A stretch of DNA of 64,000 bases from Codonopsis lanceolata (Eukaryota; Streptophyta; Magnoliopsida; Asterales; Campanulaceae), in assembly GCA_013146195.2 (NCBI GenBank), contig CM028377.1:171972355-172036354 (forward strand). The letters run 5' to 3'. The notes below the pieces were generated by a model. That model made no database searches and was not told where the DNA came from. It saw nothing but the letters and a program-made list of their open reading frames with translations. The translations under genes and the position numbers were made by a program. Below, in pieces: positions 1-12,369 of this stretch. Every line of letters starts with the position of its first letter. Position 1 is the stretch's first letter.

Positions 1-202
1 ATTATAAAATATAATAATATTTAACTAGTTTTATATCCGTGCGTAGAACGCGTTCACACTTTGTTTTTATTAAATTAAATTCTATCAAAATAAAAACTAT
101 AAATTAAAAGTATAAATTTACAAAATATTCAAATAAATTAAAATTATTTATTTCACTCTCTCCTCTCCCTCCCGCCCACACATTTTTCCCCAAATTCCTC
201 CA

Positions 203-2111
203 CATATATAAGTTTTCCCAAAATTGCAAACACTCTATTTTTCTAAACACACTCAGCACTCACTCCCTCCTTGTCCTCTCTCTCATCGCAAGCACTCACT
301 CCCTCCCCCTCATCGCTCATCGCCCTCTCTCTCTCGACAAGCCGCCGCACCAAAGATCACCGCAATCGATCTCCAACGGCGAATCTTCCCCCCAAACCCA
401 CCGTACTCTCGCTCCATCTCTTCCCGGCGATCTTCTTCACCGCCTCAGCCAGTCACTGCCAAATCCGCCATAGCCGGCCAAGCTTCATCTCCATCTCTCT
501 CCTCCACCCCGTTCGCCCAAAGCCTCCACCAAACCTCCAAATGAAATAACCCCAAATCTGCCGCCATCCTCAACGCCAACCGACCCCAGCCTCCTCTTCT
601 GCTCGATCGCCTCCCCGCCTCGGTTCCAGCCTCTCTCTCTCTCTCTAACTGTAAGTTCATTGTACAAATTTGATTTTTGACACACACAGAGACACTCATA
701 TATATTGGTCTAAGGGTTTTGATTGTGGTGTGTTGTGTATGTTTTGAGAAGCATCGTTGCCAAGTAATAGCCACAAAAACGTGAATAAGATTGGTTTGGT
801 GTTGTCCAATTGTAGTTGGATTGTGTAAAAAAAGTGACTTAGGAGAAGCCATAAAATAGTCTGATCTAACAAATCAATTATTGTAAAATTGTAGCTTCTT
901 TAAATTCTATATTATGTTGATTTAGAAGAAGGGTTGTTTCGCTTTTTCATGTTTTGATTGTTTGTTTGTGTGTGTTCTGATTGTATAATTTTTTTTTGTG
1001 TGTGTGATGGAATATTGATGGGTTTCTTTGGGTTGTATAATTTTTTTGGCAGATTTTGTGGCTTGAGCCCCACTCACAAGCCTTTTCGCTTGTAATCGCT
1101 ATCGTTGTACATTGGTTCACTTTTCACTTTAACGAGAAATTGTATTCTTCATAAGTGCATTTTCCGATATATTCTCAAATCTTAGGGCCGCTTTTTAGCT
1201 TAGAACAGTAGTAGCTCACTCAAATCGACAAATTCCCTATGTTGTCCACATCATTTGCAATATTTGTTTATCAGGCCATTGTCGATTTTTTTTTAAAAAA
1301 ATGTGAGCTATAGTTACATTTCTTGCTATACATCATCTATTAGTTTCTCTTCACTTTGAAAGAAAACTACCGATTTTAAGTCTTTAGGAGGACATAGACA
1401 ATTAGAATGAAAGACTGAGCAAGTTGCTAGATTTGCAGAAACAATATGTAGATGCAAGTACATGAAGCAGTATATACTTCATGGAGTAAGAAAAAAAAGG
1501 GAAAAATAAGAAATGCTGGTACAAATGTTATTTTGGTACAAAAGGGTAAAATAAGAAATATTTGAGAATGTGGACTAGTATGAAAAAGTTTAGAAGAAAG
1601 TAGGAATTTTTTTTGTGAAAATCTATCAGGACTAAAGTAGGATTCATCCATTAAGAATCTTGACTGTTGCAAGGATAAATCAACAAATTAGATGCTCCTC
1701 CTTCCTTCCCCACCCCCCCCCCAAAAGAAAAAAAAAAGGAAAAGTAGTTCCACTTTCCTCTTTGACATGTGCCCGCATGTTCCCCTCCAAAAGGTACCAT
1801 TTCTAAAAAAAAGGACATTTACAGTGCAATCCAAAGTTGGTACAACAAATATACGAACTTAAAAAGTTTGACTTGTTAATGGGACTATTTTTTGGGACTG
1901 TGGGAGTATACATTAACCTATCATACTCATTCATTTTTATGCTTAAATAAGGTCAATTTGTATATTCTTACTTTCTTCCTTTGTTGATGGTCTTTGTGTT
2001 TATTCAGCTGGTTGAAATATATAGTTGTATGCTTTATTTGTACTAAACTTTGTCCAACTTATGTTTTTTTTTCTTTTCCTTTCACAGGCTTGGCGAATCT
2101 CTCAGCTATAG
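203..2111 (+). promoter_or_regulatory. CACTA A promoter and spliced leader (TATA, exon 1, intron, short exon 2)
   Basis: A TATA-like CACATATATAAG at 201-212 is followed by a CT-rich leader. A donor-like AACTGTAAGT places an intron start at 651. The matching acceptor TTTCACAG ends at 2087 and precedes a 24-nt exon-like stretch that ends at a second GT (2112). The same arrangement recurs in element B, and in altered form in element C, so it is probably the element's own transcript leader rather than a host gene. Short reading frames across the leader differ between copies and do not look coding. Confidence 0.55.
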
Positions 2112-2398
2112 GTTAGAGTTCACTCTACCATTTAAGTTTGATTTTATTGCTCTTGGTTTAGTTAATGTTTAATAAGCTGCATTCCTAGAAGTTGGTAGCA
2201 AGTTATCTGGTTCTTATTCTTTCATGATTATCAAATTTTTTTTTGAAGCACTAGCAGCTACATTATTCAGATCTCCTCATATTTTCGACACCTCTATTAC
2301 GACAATATGCATATTAACACTTGGAGGCCGCAGTTTTGTATCCTTGTGTTATTCCACCACCCTGCTACCCGATTATGATGGGTAATGGAACTTGGTGT

Positions 2399-4077
2399 AT
2401 AACTCTTACACCTAAACCCTAAACCTTAACCCTAAACCTAAACCATAACACTAAAACCTCAACCCTAACCCTAAAACGTAAACCTTAAACCTAAACCTAA
2501 AACTAAACCTAAACCATAACACTATCCCTAAACCTAAACCTAACCCCAAACACACCCCAACCCCACCCCCACCCAACCCCAACCCTAAAACGTAAACCTT
2601 AAACCTAAACCTAAACCTAAATCTGAACCTAAACCTAAACCATAAACCTAGTTCATAACACTAACCTTAAACCTAAACCATAACACTAACACTAACCATA
2701 AACTTAACCCTAAACCCTAAACCTACCCTTAAACCATAACACTAAAACATAACCCCAACCCATACCACACCCCCACCCCAACCCACCCCCACCCTCACCC
2801 CAACCCACCCCCACCCCCACCCTAACCCAAAACCTAAACCCAAAACCTAAACCATAACACTAACCCTAAACCTAAACCATAACACTAAAACATAACCCCA
2901 ACCCCACCCCCACCCCCACCCCCACCCCAACCCAAAACCTAACCCTTAAACCTAAACCCTAAACCTAAACCATAACACTAACCCTAAACCTAAACCATAA
3001 CACTAAAACCCCAACCCCACCCCCACCCCACCCCCCCCAACCCAAAACCTAACCCTTAAACCTAAACCCTAAACCTAAACCATAACACTAACCTTAAACC
3101 GGACCTAAACCATAATCCCAACCCCAACCCCAACCCCAACCCCACCCCCACCCCCACCCCAACCCCCACCCCAACCCCACCCCAACCCCCACCCCACCCC
3201 AACCCCAACCCCTAACCCCCCCAACCCCAACCCTAACCCTAAACCCTAACAACCCTAAAACCTAAACCTAAACCTAAACCTAAAACCTAAACCTAAACCT
3301 AAACCTAAACCCCCACCCCCCCCACCCCAACCCCAACCCCTAAACCCCAACCCTAATACGTAAACCTAAAACCTTAACCTAAACATAAACCATAAACCTA
3401 ATTTGTAATACTAACCTTAAACCTAAACCATAACACTATCCCTAAACCTAAACCCAACCCCAACCCCACCCCACCCCCACCCCACCCCAACCCCAACCCT
3501 AAAACGTAAACCTTAAACCTAAAACCTAAACCTAAACCTATACCTATACCATAAACCTAATTCGTAATACTAATCTTAAACCTAAACCATAACACTATCC
3601 CTAGACCTAAACCTAACCCCAACCCCAACCCCAACCCCAACCCCACCCCCACCCCCACCCCAACCCTAACCCCAACCCTAACCCTAAAACGTAAACCTTA
3701 AACCTAAACCTAAAACTAAACCTAAACCATAACACTATCCCTAAACCTAAACCTAACCCCAAACACACCCCAACCCCACCCCCCACCCAACCCCAACCCT
3801 AAAATGTAAACCTTAAACCTTAAACCTAAACCTAAACCTAAATCTGAACCTAAACCATAAACCTAATTCGTAACACTAACCTTAAACCTAAACCATAACA
3901 CTAACACTAACCCTAAACTTAACCCTAAACCCAACCCCAACCCCACGCCAACCCTACGCCCACCCCCAACCCCACCCCCAACCCCAACCCCACCACAACC
4001 CCATCCCCAACCCCACCCCCAACCCCACCCCAACCTATCCCCACCCCTACCCCCAACCCCACTCCACCCCTAAATCT
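2399..4077 (+). repeat. Telomere-like array (CCTAAA variants with CCCCA blocks), element A
   Basis: About 1.7 kb of irregular CCTAAA, CCCTAAA and ACCATAACACTAA units alternate with runs of CCCCA and CCCCAA. Higher-order segments recur, such as AACCTAAACCATAACACTA and CTAAAACGTAAACCTTAAAC. The array sits inside a CACTA element, directly after the spliced leader, at the same position as in element B. The complementary strand has many GGGGT runs that could form G-quadruplexes. It is too irregular and too internal to be a chromosome end. Confidence 0.9.
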
Positions 4078-4089
4078 AAAGGTCTTAAT

Positions 4090-5090
4090 AGTTTTTTATT
4101 TTTATTAAATGTTAGTGTGTAATTAAAATGTTATAATTCTATTTTTATATTGTAGATGAAATATACATGAAATATACATGTTAGTTTGTATGGAATGTAT
4201 GCTAGTGTAAATTTAGCGTATTAATGTTTAAACATCGATTTATGTACGTTTGTTAACTGGGTAGCCATGTTGATGCTATGAAATCCATGGTTGTAGTTTA
4301 ATTGACTTTGAAATTAAAAAAAAAGATAACTTTATGTAAGTTTGGGGGGTGTTAGTATAAATAGTAAGAAATAAAAGGGTGTTAGTGTAAATAGTAAGAA
4401 ATAAAAGGGTGTTAGTGTAAATTTAGTGTATTAATGCTTAAACATCGATTTATATACGTTTGTTAGCTGGGTAGCCATGTTGATGTTATGAAATCCATGG
4501 TTGTAGTTTAATTGACTTTGAAACCAAAAAAGATAATTGTATGTACGTTGAGGGGTGTTAGTGTAAATGGTAAGAATTAAAGGGGTGTTAGTATAAATTT
4601 AGTGTATTAATGCTTAAACATCGGTTTATGTACGTTTGTTAGCTGGGTAGCCATGTTGATGCTATGAAATCCATGGTTTTAGTTTACTTGACTTTGAAAC
4701 CGAACAACATAACTGTATGTACGTTTAGGGGGGTGTTAGTGTAAATAGTAAGAAATAAATGGGTGTTAGTGTAAATTTAGTGTATTAATGTTTAAACATT
4801 GATTTATGTACGCCTGTTAGATGGGTAGCCATGTTGATGCTATGAAATCCATGGTTGTAGTTTAGTTGACTTTGAAACCAAAAAAGATAATTGTATGTAC
4901 GTTTAGGGGTGGTGTTAGTGTAAATGGTAAGAAACAAAGGGGGTGTTAGTGTAAATTTAGTGTATTAATGTTTAAACATCGATTTATGTATGCTTGTTAG
5001 CTAGGTAGCCATGTTGATGCTATGAAATCCATGGTTGTAGTTTAATTGACTTTGAAACCGAACAACATAACCGTATGTACGGGGGACTTT
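4090..5090 (+). repeat. ~200-bp minisatellite (GTAGCCATGTTGATGCTATG), element A
   Basis: About five copies of a roughly 200-bp unit contain GGGTAGCCATGTTGATGCTA, GAAATCCATGG and GGGTGTTAGTGTAAAT. The same unit fills an intron of the TNPA-like gene of element C (48016-49140). Just before it, 4094-4165 resembles the TNPA intron 2/exon 3 junction near 47490-47570. Element A therefore seems to descend from a copy with a TNPA gene whose coding exons were lost around this intron. Confidence 0.85.
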
Positions 5091-5726
5091 GAAACCGAAC
5101 GTGCTTACTTTCAAGCAACATTTATTCCATTTCTTCTCTTTCCATTCCTCTGGTTTAATACTCATATTGGGGGTGGGGGAAATAGGGTTTGACCATTTTT
5201 GTTATTATTATTAACTAATTGATTTTGGATAACTTGTACATGTTTAGGTTCATCCAGCAAAAAAAAGCAAAGAAATGATGATTATGCCATAAATGTATTC
5301 CTATGGTAAGCTTCTAAAGCTTCTTGTTTGATCATATGAAAACAATGACTTACTTTTTCTTGTTGATTTTTAATCAAAATAGTAATTTTACTTGGACATG
5401 TTTTCTAGCTGATTGCCGTGAAGATGAAGTTTTTTTTTGATACTCATGTCGTAGGATTTTTTTAATTTTATTTTTAGTTTTTTTTATTAGATATAGTTTA
5501 CATGGATTTGTACAAGTTTAAATTTACAAGTTAACTCTAGAAACAAGTTTTTAGTATTAATTGTTATGTATAATTTACATGGATTGTTGTAATAGCATTT
5601 ACAGTTTGATGTTTTTAAATTGGTTTTATATTATTGTTTATTTTGTATTTCAGTTTTGTATTAATTGTTATATTATCAGGTTCAAAAATTTATAATAATA
5701 GTATTTTTGGGGTTTTTTTTTAATTA
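5091..5726 (+). other. AT-rich 3' region of element A, no gene seen
   Basis: AT-rich DNA with a T-rich tract near 5430-5490. The stretch TTTTATATTATTGTTTATTTTG near 5625-5645 is shared with the DNA downstream of the TNPA-like stop codon in elements B (about 25155) and C (about 49955). It is therefore the former 3' untranslated or flanking part of that gene. Confidence 0.6.
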
Positions 5727-6340
5727 TTAGCGACGAATTTTTCGTCGCTGAAATTAAAATTTAATAAATTTTTAAACGCCTTTAGCGACGGAAATTTCCA
5801 TCGCTGAAATTCAAATTTAATTAATTTTTAAACTCCTTTAGCGACGGAAATTTCCGTCGCTGAAATTCAATTTTAATTAATTTTTAAACGCCTTTAGCGA
5901 CGGAAATTTTCGTCGCTGAAATTCAATTTTAATTAATTTTTAAAAGCCTTTAGCGACGGAATTTTCCGTCGCTGAAATTCAATTTTAATTAATTTTTAAA
6001 CGCCTTTAGCGACGGAATTTTCCGTCGCTAAAGGTTGAATTTCATTGACGGAAAATTTCGTCGCTGAAAATCAACCTTTAGCGATGGAATTTTCCGTCGT
6101 TGAAATTCAATTTTAATTAATTTTTAAACGCCTTTAGCGACGGAATTTTCCGTCGCTAAAGGTTGAATTGACGGAAAATTCGTCGAAAATCAACGACGGA
6201 ATCGCTAAAACGCCTTTAGCGACGGAAATCGGTCCGGACGAATGACGACGGAAAAATTTCGTCGTTGGTGGCCTTTAGCGACGGAATTTCACCTTCAGCG
6301 ACGGAAAATTCCGTCACTAAAGGTCATTTTTCTAGTAGTG
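5727..6340 (+). repeat. Subterminal palindromic repeats and right TIR of CACTA A
   Basis: About ten units of TTTAGCGACGGAAATTTCCG followed by TCGCTGAAATTCAA and AT-rich filler, period about 57 bp. Each unit has a near-perfect palindrome (AGCGACGG...CCGTCGCT). In CACTA elements such subterminal repeats are the usual binding sites of the TNPA-type protein. The block ends in the terminal CTAGTAGTG. Confidence 0.9.
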
Positions 6341-7561
6341 TCTCCACTCTCTTGTTTCACGCTGCACAGGTCTGTCTCGCTTTTTGGGAGAGCACCTGCC
6401 GAAGCGATTTTTTTCAAAAATGCCCCTTTAAAGTCATCCCAATAGGTGATAGAGTCATGTGCTAACCCGTTGTACCACTGTTGAGCCTGCTTTTTCAGGG
6501 TTCCGGCGAACACCAAGCACCATATGTCGTCAAGTCTGGTTACTATGATCATTTTCAACTCGAACCCCGACACATGGTCCAGGGCCGTTGTGTTGCCAGT
6601 GTAGTCCTCGAAGTATGGAATCTTTACTTTCGAGGGCACTTCCACCTCTCTTATTTTCTTAATGAATGGCCCTCCGATTTTCTTGATGGTCGAATTAATT
6701 CCGGAGCTCTGCCGAGCTTCCAACTTCTCCATCCATGCCCTTATCTCGGCATCTGTCATTGGCCTGTCACCCTGTGCCGAGCCTACGGCTGGTGTGGGGA
6801 CGCAGTCAGCTCCTTTGTCTGCCTGTGGTACCTCAGGCTCTTCCTCGGCTATGTTTCTCATTGGGGACCCCAAGCGAGCCTCCTTTGCTAGTTGGCGAGA
6901 CGGATGTCGAGATCTGGAGGGAGCTTTGTTGGTCGAGGACTGGGCATAGGGCCGAGACTCTCCTTCCTCACTGTGATCTTGACAATTGTCCGTACGGGGA
7001 ATCTAAGGCGAGAATGCACGCTCGTCCTAGATCCCTCGCCGGCCATCCTCTTCCCCAGTCTTGATTTGACATTGGTGGTAAATTTGGCCTTTTTGGCTTT
7101 CGTAGTTTCCACCCTCTGCCAGACCGAGTTGGAACGCGCCAGGGTGCTTTGCACATTGATTATGGGCTCGGGTTCTGGGGCCCGTGCCTTTTGCCTTAGT
7201 TCGTGCATTTTTGTTTCGGCCTCCTGTATTTTTGTATACAGGGTTTTTTGGTGCTCCCAATATGCGTATTCCTGTTCGGCCTCTTCCTGAACCGTGGGCT
7301 TATTTGCTTTGCCGCGCGGTTCCTCCTCGTTGGCCCTGGAAGACTCGACCTCTCGGGGGTCGGCGTCAGCGTCTCTATTTTTGTTAGAGAGCCGTTTGGC
7401 CAGAGCGATCGTTCTTTGGTCCCTGGCTGACACCTCGGGTACCGAGGCGCCGGAGTCCCCCCTCCGTCCCTCTCTGCCCTGTGCTCGGCATGTTCTTTTT
7501 CTGGGCAGGTGGATGCGGCGGGGGTAACGTTTTTTGAGGCTTGCTTTCTGGACTTCACCAT
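6341..7561 (-). pseudogene. Ty3/gypsy-type gag relic, truncated by CACTA A
   Basis: Read on the minus strand, a start codon at 7561 opens a basic N-terminal region. The frame is broken by shifts near 7.2 kb and 6.88 kb. The last part (to about 6341) has features of the retrotransposon gag (PF03732) family: a region like RAWMEKLEARQ, then FAGTLKKQAQQWYNGL, then ITYWDDFKGAFLKK. In this family the WY...L and W..F..AF pattern belongs to the capsid-like core. Homology stops where CACTA A begins, so the rest of gag and pol lie beyond the transposon or are lost. No LTR could be paired. Confidence 0.75.
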
Positions 7562-7745
7562 CCTTTCTCGTCTGTGGACACTGTGGCTGAGAAAAGTCGT
7601 TTCCCGGCAACGGAACCAAACTGATCACGCTTTTTTGGTGGTGATCTTGTTTTGTCGTCCACGTGTGAGTGGGGATGATGTGGCGATTGCTGGTTCGTCC
7701 CTTTCGCTTAACCTGCACAAGTAAAACAACAAACACCGTTAAGGA
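7562..7745 (-). other. Probable retrotransposon leader upstream of gag
   Basis: On the minus strand, the stretch just before the gag start contains GTTCCGTTGCCGGGAAACG, which resembles the leader phrase of many plant gypsy elements. A long frame runs through it but looks like read-through. No primer-binding site or LTR edge could be fixed. Confidence 0.4.
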
Positions 7746-7759
7746 GTCGGGGCGGCCCG

Positions 7760-8180
7760 ACTAATAGCATTAAAAGTGTCACTTTTTAACATTAAATGTG
7801 TTACTTTTGACCATAAAAGTGTCATTTTGTCTTATAAATAAAAATCGTCGTTATTGACATTAAAAGTTTCACTTTTTAGCATTGAAAGTATTCTGTTTTA
7901 GTATTAAATGTGTCCCTTTTGGCAGTCACCATTAGTTTTAAAATGACAATTTTTAGTTTTAAATGTGTCACTTTTTAGTATTAAGTGTGTCACTTTTTAG
8001 TATTAAGAGTGTCACCTTTTAGTATTAAGAGTTTCACTTTTTAATATTAAGAGTGTTACTTTGTATTTTAATGAGAATTATAATAAATTTCCTTCTACAA
8101 TACCACTTTTAACCTTAAAATGAGTCACGTTTGCCTTTAGATGTGTCACGTTTACCTTTAGATGTATCACTTAGCATTTC
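7760..8180 (+). repeat. Short degenerate tandem repeat (AGTGTCACTTTTTAGTATTA)
   Basis: About 15 imperfect copies of a 20-25 bp unit resembling AGTGTCACTTTTTAGTATTA. Copies are cleanest at 7960-8060. It adjoins the gag leader and may be a promoter-type or LTR-internal array. Confidence 0.75.
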
Positions 8181-8869
8181 GTCAAAGTCTGTGAGGGTCC
8201 GTCAAGAATCCCAAGACAAAGGAGGATAATGGAAGGTTAACGAAGTTAACAAAGGATTAAACTGCAAGGCGTGGGAAACATAAGAATTTCGGCGGCAAAC
8301 CTTGAAAGTCCAGGGGCACTGGAGCAAAATGAGAAACTTCTCATTAATGAACAAAACAAATTAATTCCATGGCTTGTGAGACTCAAAGTCAAGACATCCG
8401 CCAAATCGTAAGTGTCATCTCTAAACCATTTTGTCTTAGTCTAATGTTATACCGGTCTAAAGGCCTAAGACTAATTCAAGCGGGTAGGATTAGAAGGGAG
8501 GTAAACCTATCCATAATGCAACTACATTCTTATGGTTCAAATCATGACGTATGGTTCTTGAGCCGCCCATATTTCCCCATATGAGAAAAAAAACGTCTTT
8601 TTCGACCAAATAGCTCAGAACAAGGGGACTTGTAGATTAAAATCCACACGCACTATAGAGGACCAAATCTATCATCCTGCTGCTAGCGGACCAGTATAAT
8701 TATCCACTTGATATTGATGGGCTATAACATATTCTCAGTCAGGTTCAAGTGAGTAGCATAAGTCCAATTGCTTACTATTTCCAAGGGTGATAACTCGGTC
8801 GGTCCCTTCCAGACAAATTCCAACCGCTACAATACTTTTGTTTTATTAACCGGAAAAGACACTTTTATT
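8181..8869. other. Intergenic DNA, no gene seen
   Basis: Unique-looking sequence with only short reading frames. No transposon terminus or RNA gene recognised. Confidence 0.5.
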
Positions 8870-9720
8870 GCAAAATGACGAGTATACCCTTAATGAACAA
8901 AGACGCGCACACAAAGCTTCCATCCATGCATCGTAATACACAAAATTGTGCATCACATTGCATAAAATTGTGCATTGCAATACAAATATTGAATTCCGAT
9001 GCATCGAAATTCCAATTGAATGCATCACAAAATGAACTAGGCCTCATGTTCCTTGATGATACATGAATTTGAATTTGCGATGCATGATTTTGATGCATCG
9101 GAATTTCAATCGGATGCATCGTAAAATTAACCAAACCTCATGTCTCTTGGCGATGCATGAATTTGAAATTCCGAGGCATAATTGTCATGCATCGGTTATC
9201 CAATTGGATGCATCGCAAAAGGAACCAGAACCTCATGTCTCATCTTTCCTATACACAATCAAACAAATGATTCATTGATGCATCTTTCATGTACGTATAT
9301 GTATGTATCTACCAACATAAATAGAAATCACAAACACAAATGTTTTCGTGATCAAAGAAAACCACCCACGAGGATTAATAAGTTTTGGACTAATTAATTA
9401 GATCAAGCGCCCAAGAAGTGATCCACCCTATTATCGTTTGAAGCGGAAAGAAACTTCAAGCAAATAAAAGCCTTGACACTAGCCAAAGACATTGTAGATG
9501 AAACTGCCCGGTACAGATGAAAGTTGTTGGGAAAACAAAGATTAATTTCAAGGCATTTGAGTAAACAATGAAAACGAAACAACTTATTCTAATTGGATGC
9601 ATCAAAAAATGAATCAAACATCATGTCCTTGATGATGCATCCAATTGAAATTCCAATGCATCACGATGAATGAATTTGAAATTGGGATGCATGATTTTGA
9701 TGCATCAAGGAGGAGGAGGA
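8870..9720 (+). repeat. GATGCATC minisatellite, two blocks
   Basis: About 90-100 bp units built around GATGCATCG, GAATTTGAAATTCCGATGCA and AACCTCATGTC recur at about 8925-9280, and again at 9590-9710. GATGCATC is itself palindromic and GAAATTCC is near-palindromic, so units can form hairpins. Short frames on both strands across it are by-products of the repeat. Confidence 0.75.
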
Positions 9721-10429
9721 GACACCACCCGACCTCACGAAAATAGACTTTAAGGATTATAATAATGTAGTCATTTGAGAAACGGGGGAGAAATGGGAAG
9801 AAACCTAGAGGGTCAGAGACAAGCTCGTTGTGATGAGAAGAGACGTGAGCAATTTAGGAAGAATTTAGCGAAAGTGGAATTATGCTCTTATGCAGTTAAA
9901 AAATTAAAAAAAAAAAGTACTTACAAGGTTGAAAAAATAATAAAGTGGACGAACCTGCAATTTATCCAATTTCCAACTACTTTATATCACATTATTTTTA
10001 TCCACATCAGCAGGTTAGATACACTTTTTAGAAGGCTACCGTGGCGTAACGAACTCTATTATGTGCAACACATATATAAAGATCTTGATCTCTTCACATA
10101 AAGGTACACATTCTTTTTTATCCCGTAATGCTGTCAAACACAATTCTCATATGACACTATTCACACATCTATAACAAGAAACAATCATTTATACAGTGCA
10201 CTCAACTTTGTAAGGATGGCGTGCTCTTGACCTCAAGTAGAGGTATGAGTAGTGACAATGTGGGCAATGTGCTCAAATGAGTGGACGAGTACATGCCCAT
10301 TTGATAACATTGACATAAATATGCAGGTAGTTAATAGACATGTGTGACATTTAATCATTAACATAAACTTATCAAATAAATAAATAAATTATAAAAATTA
10401 ATTTCTTTTACAAAAATTCATAAACATGG
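9721..10429. other. Intergenic DNA, no gene seen
   Basis: A 108-codon frame at 9775-10101 has low-complexity Lys-rich stretches and no recognisable domain. No repeat edges seen. Confidence 0.4.
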
Positions 10430-12369
10430 ATTTCTCTATTGTAGCCATCAACGACACCAAATCTCAGCAACACTGCAACCCATACACCTAACCACCACCA
10501 TCTTTCAACAAAACATCTTCTTCGATTTCAAACTCGCCTCCAACCTTGCAGCCCTCCGACTCCATTTCTTTGACCTCGACTACCACTGCATTATCTCTCT
10601 CAAGGCCAGCCACATTGAAGAAGATGAAAAGTAGGCTCATAGCTCGAGCTTGCTTTGCCGAGTCTAACTCTCGGGGTAAACTTGTACATATACTGCTGCG
10701 AATTGGTCGGTGGTCTGAATCACAGTAGAAATTTTACTGCTTTGAATACAGCATACCTATTAAAGCCATTAAATAAATACATAAGTAATTGAAGTAAAAG
10801 ACAAAAATATATGTCTTAGATCCACTAGCCCATTTTAATCGAGGCAAAGAGATAACATTAACCGATCAAATAATTCCAAACCATGTTTACCTCGTTAGAG
10901 CATCCGGCTACTTGATGCAATCAGCAGTAATCAAGCAATCATTTTTTTACCTCGTGCTCTCAGTCTATATCTGATAGACTTTTAGTGTTCTTCGAAAATA
11001 AAAGACCTGGTATTAAGAAAATTCCTAAAAGTATTAAGCAAATAGAGTTTAATCTTAGTTAGCACTTTTTAGCAACAGAAAAAAAATGTTTGTTTATTTC
11101 TTTCAATTATCCTTAAACTTGAAAACTTGGCTAAAAAAATCAACAAAATATTGTTGTGTCCCCTGTTCAAGTTTCATGGTTTATTTCTTGTTTTCAAATT
11201 TCTCACTTATTGGTCTTTCTGCTTTTGTTTCGATCTCTATGTATCTATTTCTTCTTTGCTTCAATCACTACAAAATCAAGACAAAATAAAATACAAAACC
11301 GCATATCCACACGCAATTGTAGGATGGAATCAAGAATTGTTAAACTAAGAAAAATGATGCCATGAAGAAACTAAGATACCTTTGTCTATAGAGCACATCC
11401 TTATGTTTTCTTGTTAAGCTCCCAAGTTGAATATCGACCCAAAGCCTCATGCGATGCCTTGATATTTTAGTTTATACCCCGACAGTTGGAGTATTAGATA
11501 TGATCTATTTCTAGTAGGAGTTACTTATTCAACTAGACTCTTATGTATTTATGACAAGTTGACGAGATTTACTATAATTATAGCATCAAACTAAGGTTCT
11601 GTAATAAAATATTTTTAAAAAATTTAATCACAGTATCTTGATGAAATTTCCTATAATTACGGCAGCCAAGATTTACTAATCAACACATTTTTTCAATTTA
11701 GTTCTGGCATCTCAAACAAAATTTACTATTATTACGGTATCTTACCAAAATTTTGTAAAGAGGAAGTACTTCTTTTGTAAAAATTAAACATCGAAAAGAA
11801 AGCATAGACCCTAAGAATAAGAAAAATTGCATCGATCCTAAGCAAACAACGAGGTAATGTAAAACTCAACAAAGAAATAGTACACAATGATGGAGATTAG
11901 CTGTAATTAAGGTCTAGTTTAGACATTGATCTTCTATCTCTTTTTCATTTTTGTTTTTCTGTTTTGAGGTTGAGATGATTTGGAAGTGACAAGGGATTTT
12001 AATGTCCCACAAGCTAGCTATGTTTGCACATGAACATAAACTCCACTTACCATAATAAGGAGCCAAGGGAACAAAGCCGCAGAACTAAGTCCAACAGTCC
12101 AGGCAAGCCTGTGACATAATCTGCTGCAAATTGGTCGGTGGTCTGTTTCACAATAGAAATTTCGCTACTTGAATGCAGCATACCTGTTAAGCCATTAAAT
12201 AAATACTTACGAAATCTAAGTAAAATACGAAGAAAAAAAAATATGTGCTCTATACTTGTGAAAGATATCAGGCTATACAAATTAGTAAAATATCAGCACT
12301 AAGAGTTTGACTTGATTGCAGAAAATTTATCTCACATACAGAATCTTGGCACAAGTACATTAACACACA

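Larger units (their letters stand above)
1..6340 (+). mobile_element. CACTA (En/Spm) element A, right part, deletion derivative
   Basis: The right terminus reads ...TTTTTCTAGTAGTG at 6340, the reverse complement of a CACTACTAGAAAAA CACTA terminus. The last 600 bp carry palindromic subterminal repeats. The left end lies outside the window: base 1 matches about 20972 of element B and the two stay near-identical by eye to about 2.4 kb. Inside are a leader with splice sites, a telomere-like array, a minisatellite also found in a transposase intron of element C, and the terminal repeats. No transposase reading frame survives, so this copy would depend on an autonomous relative. It is inserted in a gag relic that resumes at 6341. 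Confidence 0.9.

Noticed and set aside
445..852. 135-codon minus-strand frame in the CACTA leader
   Set aside because: It overlaps splice-like sites and CT-rich leader. The equivalent in element B is broken differently, so it is not conserved as protein.
2399..4077. A true telomere or subtelomere
   Set aside because: The repeats are degenerate, mixed with CCCCA blocks, and lie inside transposons at matching positions, with unrelated DNA on both sides.
6242..7736. Plus-strand frames opposite the gag relic
   Set aside because: They are antisense shadows of the GC-rich gag sequence; domain similarity is on the minus strand only.
10530..10665. Short plus-strand open stretch ending at about 10631
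   Set aside because: It reads smoothly for about 40 codons but matches no family I know and lacks a start or splice context.
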